DNA of 6,435 bases. It comes from JBEVNX01 sp040507895 (lineage in GTDB: Bacteria > Desulfobacterota > Binatia > JACPRU01). Made by a program: the position numbers and the translations under genes. The stretch spans positions 1-6,435 of the forward strand of contig JBEVNX010000047.1 in the NCBI GenBank assembly GCA_040507895.1. The letters are read 5' to 3'. Position 1 is the stretch's first letter. Each line of letters begins with the position of its first letter. Positions 1 to 5,422 of the stretch are shown here, piece by piece. Under the pieces are notes generated by a model, which was not told the origin of the DNA, made no database searches, and was given only the letters and a program-made list of their open reading frames with translations.

Positions 1-211
1 CGTAGTCGATGCGCTCCTCGAGGAAGAAGGGCTCGGTGACGTCGTGGTTGACGAAGAGGAAGTCCTCGCCGTTTTCCAGGTGCTCGATGTTCTGCAGCGA
101 GCCCGTGTCGAGGTTGTCGATGCAGATGACGCGGTGGCCCTTCGCCAAGAGGTAGTCGCACAGATGCGACCCGAGGAAGCCGGCCCCGCCGGAAACGACC
201 GAGGTGGGCAT
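1..211 (-). CDS. NAD-dependent epimerase/dehydratase, UDP-glucuronate decarboxylase-like (N-terminal 70 residues, cut by window edge)
   Basis: Only the first 70 codons are present; the gene runs off the left edge. The protein opens with a Rossmann strand and the dinucleotide-binding loop SGGAGFLGSHL (G8, G9, G11, G14). It continues with VICIDNLDTGSLQNIEHL, where D32 is the expected ribose-binding acidic residue of an NAD-dependent extended SDR enzyme. The following HDVTEPFFLE stretch resembles UDP-glucuronate decarboxylases (UXS type), which convert UDP-GlcA to UDP-xylose in the cytoplasm. The ATG at 211-209 is preferred because AGGA (223-220) lies 8 nt upstream. An in-frame ATG at 220-218 would add three residues but has poor ribosome-site spacing. 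The gene is divergent from the polysaccharide genes to the right and probably feeds a nucleotide sugar to them. The family assignment is firm. The exact substrate is inferred, since the catalytic YxxxK lies outside the window; another UDP- or dTDP-sugar epimerase/dehydratase is possible. Confidence 0.88.
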   Translation of the reverse strand, partial: MPTSVVSGGAGFLGSHLCDYLLAKGHRVICIDNLDTGSLQNIEHLENGEDFLFVNHDVTEPFFLEERIDY

Positions 212-281
212 GCCATTCATCCTGGCGTCCCGGTCGAGCTCCCACAACTCCCCCTTCGACCTGGATTCCGCCCCGTTCGCG

Positions 282-299
282 GCGTCCGACAACGGACGC
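282..299. promoter_or_regulatory. Inverted repeat, 7-bp arms with 4-nt spacer
   Basis: GCGTCCG (282-288), spacer ACAA, CGGACGC (293-299) is a perfect dyad. It lies 71 bp upstream of the epimerase-like start codon on the minus strand. It could be a regulator-binding operator or a hairpin in the 5' leader of that transcript. It has no T-tract in either direction that would make it a good terminator. The symmetry is seen directly; the function is inferred. Confidence 0.35.
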
Positions 300-347
300 A
301 GAGCCGAATGGCCACTGGGCTTGCCGCGCTGGCCAGGTGACCGTGAA

Positions 348-359
348 AAGAGCGCTCTT
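348..359. promoter_or_regulatory. 12-bp perfect palindrome, candidate operator
   Basis: AAGAGCGCTCTT is a perfect 12-bp palindrome with no spacer. It sits 54 bp upstream of the nucleotidyltransferase-like GTG start and overlaps a TTGAAA hexamer (358-363). A contiguous palindrome in a divergent promoter region is a plausible dimeric repressor site. No known regulator motif is recognised, and chance occurrence cannot be excluded. Confidence 0.3.
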
Positions 360-412
360 GAAAGGACGCACCCTGCACGAAAGCGGGGGGCCGCGCCGCC
401 CGTTCATCAATC

Positions 413-1459
413 GTGAAGACCGCGCACGGCGTGATCCTCCTGCTCGACCGTTTCCCCCAGGCCGCCGCTCCGAAGACGATCGCGCCTCGCCAGCTGATGC
501 CGGTCGCAAACCGGCCACTCGTCGAACATGCGGCAGCGGCACTTCGCGATGCGGGGGCGGCGACCATCTTCGTCGTCACGGATGCACTGCGTCGTCGCTT
601 GGTTCGCCTGGCGCTTGGAGGAAATCGCTTCGAGGACATCGAGCTCAGAACCACCACCGGGGCGAGCCCGATAGGCGAGCTCGAAGCTCTCCGAAAGGTC
701 GCGTCCGAGGTCAAGGGGGATTCCATCGTGCTTCACCGAGGAGACTCGCTCGTCAGCGGCGCGCTCACGAGCGAGCTCGGCCGGTTCCTCAAAACCAGCG
801 CCGAGGCATCGATTCTCTATTTCGGCGCCGACCTCCTCGGAGGACCCTCGCCGCAGGCGAGCGATCCGAACGCCATGGGCGGAGCGGCGCAACCGCTCGG
901 CATCGAGTTCCTGTCGCCAACGATGGTCGAGATGCTCGCCGGCGCGGAGGGGACGAGGCTTGCCGGCCGGCACCTCGTCGACCGGATCTTCGCCGCCGGA
1001 GAAGCCGGGGGCTCGGTGGAGCGACGCTTCATCCGAAATTCTTGGCGCCTCGACGAGACAGCGGACAACGTTCTCGACGGCAACCGTCTCGCCCTCGACG
1101 ACCTGGCATCGGACTGGCATCCCGACTCGCTCCTGCGCGCACGAATCGAGGGCCGGGTGAAGATCCATCCCTCGAGCCGGATCGAGGACGCACTCGTTCG
1201 CGGCCCGTGCGTGATTGGCGCGAACGTGGTCATCCGGCACGCCTACATCGGCCCGTACACGTCCGTCGGCGACGGCTGCCTCGTGGAGAATGCCGAGCTC
1301 GAGCACTCGCTGATCCTCAACGATGCGATCATCAGGGATATCGGCTGGCGCCTCGAGCACAGCCTCGTCGGAGCCCGCGCACATCTGTCGCGCGACTTCC
1401 GGGTTCCGAAAGCGGTGCATCTCCAGGTCGGAGACGACGCACGCATTTCGGTGAGCTAG
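413..1459 (+). CDS. RmlA-like sugar-1-phosphate nucleotidyltransferase homologue with left-handed beta-helix tail; catalytic loop degenerate
   Basis: This 348-residue protein aligns by eye with long-form (StrD/RmlA-like) glucose-1-phosphate thymidylyltransferases, which make dTDP-glucose from glucose-1-phosphate and dTTP. Recognisable parts are the N-terminal core with APRQLMPVANRPLVEHA (residues 24-40), a VLHRGDSLV segment (106-114) where the family has its metal-binding GD, and a NTPase-domain end around W211. Residues about 245-325 form a hexapeptide beta-helix (KIHPSSRIEDALVRGPCVIG, then IRHAYIGPYTSVGDGC). The family's signature loop GGxGTRLxP is absent: residues 8-20 read ILLLDRFPQAAAP. 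The Lys before QL is Arg (R26), and neither the QxxPLGLAHA nor the EKP motif is visible. It may therefore be inactive or have a changed role. The start is GTG at 413 (GTG at 431 is also in frame); no good ribosome site is seen for either. Fold assignment is confident; activity is doubtful. Confidence 0.82.
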   Translation: MKTAHGVILLLDRFPQAAAPKTIAPRQLMPVANRPLVEHAAAALRDAGAATIFVVTDALRRRLVRLALGGNRFEDIELRTTTGASPIGELEALRKVASEVKGDSIVLHRGDSLVSGALTSELGRFLKTSAEASILYFGADLLGGPSPQASDPNAMGGAAQPLGIEFLSPTMVEMLAGAEGTRLAGRHLVDRIFAAGEAGGSVERRFIRNSWRLDETADNVLDGNRLALDDLASDWHPDSLLRARIEGRVKIHPSSRIEDALVRGPCVIGANVVIRHAYIGPYTSVGDGCLVENAELEHSLILNDAIIRDIGWRLEHSLVGARAHLSRDFRVPKAVHLQVGDDARISVS

Positions 1460-1592
1460 CGACGCGACGCCGAGCGCGTCCCGATCCAACTTTTTTCCCA
1501 CCTTTTTCGCCGCGCGCGGCGCGTTCTCCGCGGTAGGGAGATCACGGACGAGCGGCTGCGCGCCTGTTGGCGTCCCGGCGGCGGGAGGTCGG
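1460..1592. other. Intergenic gap upstream of the sigma factor gene
   Basis: This 133-bp non-coding stretch holds two T-tracts (1491-1496 and 1503-1507), a weak hairpin, a 14-bp GC palindrome (CGCCGCGCGCGGCG, 1508-1521) and a strong ribosome-binding sequence, GGGAGG at 1583-1588, ending 4 nt before the sigma factor ATG. A promoter for the sigma factor gene is expected here, but I cannot place -35 and -10 elements with confidence. Confidence 0.4.
1461..1497 (+). terminator. Possible weak transcription terminator after the nucleotidyltransferase-like gene
   Basis: GACGCG (1461-1466) and CGCGTC (1475-1480) form a 6-bp stem with an 8-nt loop, two bases after the TAG stop. Six Ts start at 1491. 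The 10-nt gap between stem and T-run is longer than in a classical intrinsic terminator, so read-through or a non-terminator role is quite possible. Confidence 0.22.
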
Positions 1593-2240
1593 ATGGACAA
1601 CAGAACACGGAGGGAAGCGGACAAGCTCTCGAGCACAGCCGACACCGGGCTGCACCGCTGCCGGGACCTGAACGAGACACCCGAGAGCGAACAGATCGTC
1701 GCCCGGGCGGTCACCCAGGCCAAGACCGGCGACCGGGAGGCATTGCGATACCTCTATCTCCGCTACTCGAACAACGTCTACGGCTACGTGCGGAGCATCG
1801 TCCGGGACGACTACGAGGCGGAAGACATCACACAGCACGTCTTCGCGAAACTCATGACCGTCATCAACCGCTACGAGCCCCGTGCGGTGCCCTTCTCACG
1901 CTGGCTGCTCCGGCTCGCGCACAACGCGGCGGTCGACTATCTTCGCTCGCGGACCGCGCTGCCCTGCGAAGAGATTCGGCTGGGACGTGAGGAGACCGAC
2001 GAGGGCGACGCCGATCGGCTCGGCACCCTCATGGGGGCGCTGGCCACCCTTCCGGAAGAACAGCGGAACGTGCTCGTTCTCCGTCATCTCGTCGGGCTGA
2101 CGCCGGGCGAAATCGCCGAGCGGATGGGCAAGACCGAAAGCTCGATCCATGGCCTACACCACCGAGGCCGTGGAGTGTTGCAGGCAGAGCTCTCGGAGCT
2201 GGGCGCGGCACCCGTGACAAGCGCAAAGGCAGTGGCATGA
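1593..2240 (+). CDS. ECF-type RNA polymerase sigma factor (sigma-70 family)
   Basis: This 215-residue protein has the two-domain layout of extracytoplasmic-function sigma factors, which direct core RNA polymerase to a small set of promoters. Region 2 spans about residues 48-120, including YGYVRSIVRDDYEAEDITQ and, further on, FSRWLLRLAHNAAVDYLRSR. A linker (about 121-148) leads to region 4 (about 150-200) with LPEEQRNVLVLRHLVGLT and the helix-turn-helix LTPGEIAERMGKTESSIHGL. No region 1.1 or 3 is evident. About 45 residues precede region 2, rather long for the class. The ATG start is supported by GGGAGG 4 nt upstream. The stop overlaps a small ATG frame, and the sugar-transferase gene starts 40 nt further on, so the two are probably co-transcribed. 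No anti-sigma factor gene is in the window. Its position suggests control of the glycan operon, which is inference. Confidence 0.93.
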   Translation: MDNRTRREADKLSSTADTGLHRCRDLNETPESEQIVARAVTQAKTGDREALRYLYLRYSNNVYGYVRSIVRDDYEAEDITQHVFAKLMTVINRYEPRAVPFSRWLLRLAHNAAVDYLRSRTALPCEEIRLGREETDEGDADRLGTLMGALATLPEEQRNVLVLRHLVGLTPGEIAERMGKTESSIHGLHHRGRGVLQAELSELGAAPVTSAKAVA

Positions 2241-2299
2241 TCAGCCGTGAGCTCGCACCACGGCGTCAGAGCGGAACGGCATGGAAGCCGGCTATCTAG
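2237..2299 (+). other. Possible 20-codon upstream ORF bridging the sigma factor and sugar-transferase genes
   Basis: An ATG at 2237-2239 overlaps the sigma factor stop (ATGA) and opens a 20-codon frame beginning MISRELAPRR. It ends at TAG 2297-2299, 18 nt inside the sugar-transferase gene in another frame. It could carry ribosomes across the 40-nt gap by coupled termination and re-initiation. Chance is a serious alternative: the peptide resembles nothing known and no separate ribosome site is evident. Confidence 0.15.
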
Positions 2300-2970
2300 C
2301 CGCTACCGCCGCACCGGAGAGGGGGCGCTGGTCCGCCTTCGTCTTCCGGAGCTTCGACATCACCACTTCCGCTTTGCTGCTGATCCTTCTATCCCCGGTG
2401 CTGGCGATCGTCGCCATTGCGGTGCGACTCGATTCCTCCGGCCCCGCGATCTTCAGGCAAGAGCGGCTCGGTAGGGGCATGGTGACGTTCGATGTCCTGA
2501 AATTCAGGACGATGCGCACGGGCTCCGACTCGGCTCCACATCGCGAGTACGTCCGCACGCTGATCACGGACGCCCCATCCAATGCGGAGAGCGCGGCCCA
2601 CGCAGAGAACGGAGGCCTGTTCAAGCTTGCCGTCGACGACCGTGTCACGCGGGTCGGCCGGTTTCTTCGCACCTGGAGCCTCGACGAGCTGCCCCAGCTC
2701 TGGAACGTCCTCAGAGGCGACATGTCGCTGGTCGGCCCCCGGCCGGTCATCCCCTACGAGGTCGAGTTCTATCCCGAATGGTATTTCGGCCGCTTCGCGG
2801 TCAAGCCTGGGCTTACGGGCCTTTGGCAGGTGAGCGGCCGCAACGAGCGCACCTACGAAGAGATGGTTCGCTTCGACGTCGACTACGTCGAGCAGAAGTC
2901 CTTTGGCCGGGACTTGCGGATCCTCGCCCGCACCGCTCTGGTCGTCGCGCGCCGGCAGGGGGTCGCCTGA
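2281..2970 (+). CDS. Phosphoglycosyl transferase (bacterial sugar transferase, WbaP/ExoY type)
   Basis: This 229-residue protein is a small monotopic phosphoglycosyl transferase, which moves a sugar-1-phosphate from a UDP-sugar to undecaprenyl phosphate at the inner face of the membrane, the first step of polymer assembly. A hydrophobic re-entrant helix lies at about residues 27-48 (SALLLILLSPVLAIVAIAV). Family motifs follow: FRQERLGRG (58-66), KFRTM (74-78), the catalytic Asp-Glu dyad in SLDELPQLWNVLRGDMSLVG (D135, E136), GPRP, and KPGLTGLWQVSGRN (175-188). It lacks the extra N-terminal transmembrane domain of full-length WbaP, so its length is typical of ExoY-like forms. ATG 2281 is the first possible start in frame, because a stop lies at 2248-2250; the ribosome site is weak. 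The stop overlaps the next ATG (TGATG). The sugar donor cannot be read from sequence. Confidence 0.95.
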   Translation: MEAGYLAATAAPERGRWSAFVFRSFDITTSALLLILLSPVLAIVAIAVRLDSSGPAIFRQERLGRGMVTFDVLKFRTMRTGSDSAPHREYVRTLITDAPSNAESAAHAENGGLFKLAVDDRVTRVGRFLRTWSLDELPQLWNVLRGDMSLVGPRPVIPYEVEFYPEWYFGRFAVKPGLTGLWQVSGRNERTYEEMVRFDVDYVEQKSFGRDLRILARTALVVARRQGVA

Positions 2971-4082
2971 TGAGCGCGCGCGCAGAACCGTTCGGATCGA
3001 ACGGACACATCGTCCCCCTGCCCGTGAGCCCCCCCGTCGACGCAGCAGAGGAACCGGTGCGAACAGCCGTCGTCGGTTACGGCTACTGGGGGCCCAATCT
3101 GGTACGGAACATTGCCGAACGCCCGGAGCTCGATTTGGCCGGCCTCTGCGAGCTAGACGTGACGAGGGCGGGGAGCTTCCGGCAACGCTATCCGCATGCT
3201 GCCCTATGGCGTGATTTCGAGGATCTCCTGGCCGACCCGGACGTCGAAGCGCTTGCAATCGCGACTCCCCCGGCAACCCACTACGACCTCGCCATGCGGG
3301 CTCTCTCGGCCGGGAAACACGTGCTGGTCGAAAAGCCGCTCGCGATGACGGCCAACGATGCGTTGAACCTGATCGACTTCGCCGAGGGCACGGATCGTGT
3401 CCTCATGCCGGGCCATACCTTTGTGTACAGCGCCTCGGTCAACGCTGTGCGCGACCTGATCCGCGACGGCGTTCTCGGCGAAGTGTATTTCGTCACCTCG
3501 TCGCGCATGAACCTCGGCAAGTACCAGCAGGACGGCGTCGTGCGCGACCTGGCGCCGCATGACCTGTCCATCCTCCTGTACTGGCTTGACGAGCGGGTCA
3601 TCCAGGTCGCCGCGACCGCGCAGAGCATCTTCCAGACGGGCGTCGCAGAAACGGCATTCATGACGCTCACCTTCGAGACGGGCACCACGGCGAACGTTCA
3701 GATCTCCTGGCTCGCGCCCAGGAAAGTCCGCCAGATGATCGTCGTTGGCAGCCGGCGAATGGTGCAGTACGACGACACGGCGTCGGATGAGCCCGTCCGC
3801 GTTTACGACCGCGGCATGGATTTCGAGTCGCCGCCCGCAAGCTACGGCGAGTACCAGCTCACCTATCGCACCGGCGATGTGGTCATTCCGAGAATTGATG
3901 CGGTCGAGCCGCTCGGCCTCGAGCTGAGCGACTTCGCCAACTCCATTCGCAACGGAACCGAGCCTCGGTCGACGCCGAGTCTCGGGCTGGAGATCGCGGC
4001 GATTCTCGAGGCGACGGACGCCTCGCTCGAGCGCGGCGGCGAGCCGGTCATGGTCCAGCAGGCCGTCGCACACACTCGGTGA
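2970..4082 (+). CDS. Gfo/Idh/MocA family NAD(P)-dependent sugar oxidoreductase
   Basis: This 370-residue protein has the family's two-domain plan. The N-terminal Rossmann fold carries VVGYGYWGPN (GxGxxG at 36-41). The signature KHVLVEKPLAMTAND (117-130) contains the catalytic Lys (K122), and DLAPHDLSILLYW (193-205) supplies the conserved Asp/His region of the C-terminal alpha/beta substrate domain. Members oxidise or reduce nucleotide sugars, for example the 3-dehydrogenation of UDP-GlcNAc-derived uronates by WlbA/WbpB. In this operon a role in making a modified sugar for the polymer is likely, though no aminotransferase or acetyltransferase partner is in view. ATG 2970 overlaps the preceding stop by one base and has GGCAGGGGG upstream. 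About 29 residues precede the Rossmann fold. An in-frame GTG at 3057, preceded by AGAGGA, would give a 341-residue form without them. Family is certain; substrate unknown. Confidence 0.94.
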   Translation: MSARAEPFGSNGHIVPLPVSPPVDAAEEPVRTAVVGYGYWGPNLVRNIAERPELDLAGLCELDVTRAGSFRQRYPHAALWRDFEDLLADPDVEALAIATPPATHYDLAMRALSAGKHVLVEKPLAMTANDALNLIDFAEGTDRVLMPGHTFVYSASVNAVRDLIRDGVLGEVYFVTSSRMNLGKYQQDGVVRDLAPHDLSILLYWLDERVIQVAATAQSIFQTGVAETAFMTLTFETGTTANVQISWLAPRKVRQMIVVGSRRMVQYDDTASDEPVRVYDRGMDFESPPASYGEYQLTYRTGDVVIPRIDAVEPLGLELSDFANSIRNGTEPRSTPSLGLEIAAILEATDASLERGGEPVMVQQAVAHTR

Positions 4083-5422
4083 ACCGCTCGGCTGCCGCCC
4101 GCAAAGCCGGTGGCCCCGCCTTCGACGCGCGGCTCCGAAGATCCTTGCGCATCTGCATGGTGCACTACTCGGACTTTCACGTGGACTCACGTATCCAGCG
4201 TCAGGCGCGCGCGCTGGCCGAGCGTGGCGACGAGGTGGATCTGGTCTGCCTGTCGACGCCCGGTGAGGAACGAGCTGGCCCGGGCGTGATCAGGATCCAC
4301 TCGCTCGGCGAGGACAAGGCGGCGGGCGGAGCGGGGAGCTACCTCCGCGGCTACGCCGGCTTCCTCGTTCGCGCCCTCCGCGTCGTGGCCTCTCTGGACA
4401 AGCGGCGTCCATTCGATCTGGTGGAGGCCCACAACATGCCCGATGTGCTCGTCTTCGCGGCGCTGAGACCCAAGCTCCGGGGCACGCCGGTGATCCTCAA
4501 CGTCCACGACACGTTTCCCGAGCTTTTCGCGACAAAGTTCAACCGGCCGATAGACGGCCCCTGGGCCGGCCTCATTCGTGCGCAGGAACGAATCAGCAGC
4601 CGCTTCGCCGACGCCGTCGTCACCGTTACTCCCGAGGCGGGCGAGATCCTGGAGCGCCGAGGGAGCGCCCCGCGAGGCGTGAACGTCGTGATGAACTCGC
4701 CCGACGAGACCGTCTTCGGGCCGCCGCGCCCACCGGCTCCCTTCCCGGCCGAGGGCCCGATCCGGGTGATCTATCACGGAGGGCTTGCCCCCCGATTCGG
4801 CGTCGAGCTCCTCATCGAGGCGATGGGCCTTCTCTCCCCCGCCGCTGACCGCCTCAAGCTCCGGATCTGCGGAACCGGATCCGACCAGGCGCGCATCGCC
4901 CGGCTAGCCGAAGGAAGCGCGCCGGGCCGAGTTCTCGTCGCCTCCACCCCCGTCCCGTTCAGGGAGATCCCTGGGGAACTGATGGAGGCGCATCTGGGCG
5001 TCGTCCCGACGCTGAAGGATGACTTCACGCAGCTACTCCTTCCGGTCAAGCTCCTCGAGTACGCGCACATGGGACTCCCGGCCGTCGCTCCCCGCCTGCC
5101 GGTGATCGAGCGGTACTTCAGCGACGCCGAGCTCGCATTCTTCGAGCCCGGATCGGCTGCTTCGCTTGCCCGGGCGATCGAGGAAACCTGCGGAGAGCCG
5201 GGGCTCGCCCGTGAGCGCGCCGAACGGGCGGCGGAGCGGCTCAAGGAAATCGCCTGGCCGGTCCAACGGAGGACGTATCTGCGCCTCGTCGACGAACTCG
5301 TAGACGCGAAGACGAACGGCGGTGCGAAAAGAGTTGGGGTTGGAAGAAAGTCGAAGGCTCTCCAAGCCGTTCATTCTCGAGAGCCCCGAACCAACTCTCG
5401 CCCGTCGACGCCCATCGCGTAG
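4079..5422 (+). CDS. GT4-like (GT-B fold) glycosyltransferase
   Basis: This 447-residue protein transfers a sugar from an activated donor to a lipid-linked acceptor. The N-terminal GT-B domain (about 22-205) begins LRICMVHYSDFHVDSRIQRQ and includes VEAHNMPDVLVF (115-126) and NVHDTFPEL (141-149). The C-terminal donor domain (about 226-410) shows IRVIYHGGLAPRFGVELLIE (228-247), LRICGTGSDQ (261-270) and LLPVKLLEYAHMGLPAVAP (320-338), where E327 corresponds to the second Glu of the GT4 ExxxxxxxE motif; the first Glu is not conserved. The start GTG at 4079 shares the GTGA overlap with the oxidoreductase stop, implying translational coupling. About 20 basic residues precede the fold. The last ~37 residues (411-447) are a basic, low-complexity tail rich in Lys, Arg and Ser that lies outside the fold. 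No transmembrane segment is seen, so it is probably a cytosolic or peripheral membrane enzyme. Donor and acceptor are unknown. Confidence 0.92.
   Translation: MNRSAAARKAGGPAFDARLRRSLRICMVHYSDFHVDSRIQRQARALAERGDEVDLVCLSTPGEERAGPGVIRIHSLGEDKAAGGAGSYLRGYAGFLVRALRVVASLDKRRPFDLVEAHNMPDVLVFAALRPKLRGTPVILNVHDTFPELFATKFNRPIDGPWAGLIRAQERISSRFADAVVTVTPEAGEILERRGSAPRGVNVVMNSPDETVFGPPRPPAPFPAEGPIRVIYHGGLAPRFGVELLIEAMGLLSPAADRLKLRICGTGSDQARIARLAEGSAPGRVLVASTPVPFREIPGELMEAHLGVVPTLKDDFTQLLLPVKLLEYAHMGLPAVAPRLPVIERYFSDAELAFFEPGSAASLARAIEETCGEPGLARERAERAAERLKEIAWPVQRRTYLRLVDELVDAKTNGGAKRVGVGRKSKALQAVHSREPRTNSRPSTPIA

Larger units (their letters stand above)
212..412. promoter_or_regulatory. Divergent intergenic region, presumed to hold promoters for both flanking genes
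   Basis: This is a 201-bp gap between the divergent starts of the epimerase-like gene (minus) and the nucleotidyltransferase-like gene (plus). I find no convincing protein in it. It must carry the minus-strand promoter, and probably one for the plus strand. It contains two dyads (282-299 and 348-359), described separately. A plus-strand TTGAAA at 358-363 resembles a -35 hexamer, but no good -10 follows at 17 bp, so I do not call a specific promoter. Confidence 0.45.

Noticed and set aside
309..335. TGGCCA repeated at 309-314 and 330-335 as a possible stem or regulator half-sites
   Set aside because: Each copy is a short self-palindrome common in GC-rich DNA, and the 15-nt loop makes a weak hairpin.
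337..1536. A 399-codon plus-strand open frame overlapping the nucleotidyltransferase-like gene
   Set aside because: Its product is Arg/Pro/Gly-rich without recognisable domains, as expected of an off-frame read through GC-rich coding DNA. The 413-1459 frame has clear family motifs.
407..1723. A 438-codon minus-strand open frame
   Set aside because: It is antisense to the nucleotidyltransferase-like gene and the sigma factor gene, with no recognisable domain; long antisense frames are common at this GC content.
2778..2969. Upstream extension of the oxidoreductase frame into the sugar-transferase gene
   Set aside because: It would overlap about 190 bp of a conserved gene and add Arg-rich sequence. 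ATG 2970 has the coupled-overlap arrangement.
3204..4190. A 328-codon minus-strand open frame antisense to the oxidoreductase
   Set aside because: Low-complexity composition and no motifs; it covers a gene with unmistakable Gfo/Idh/MocA signatures.
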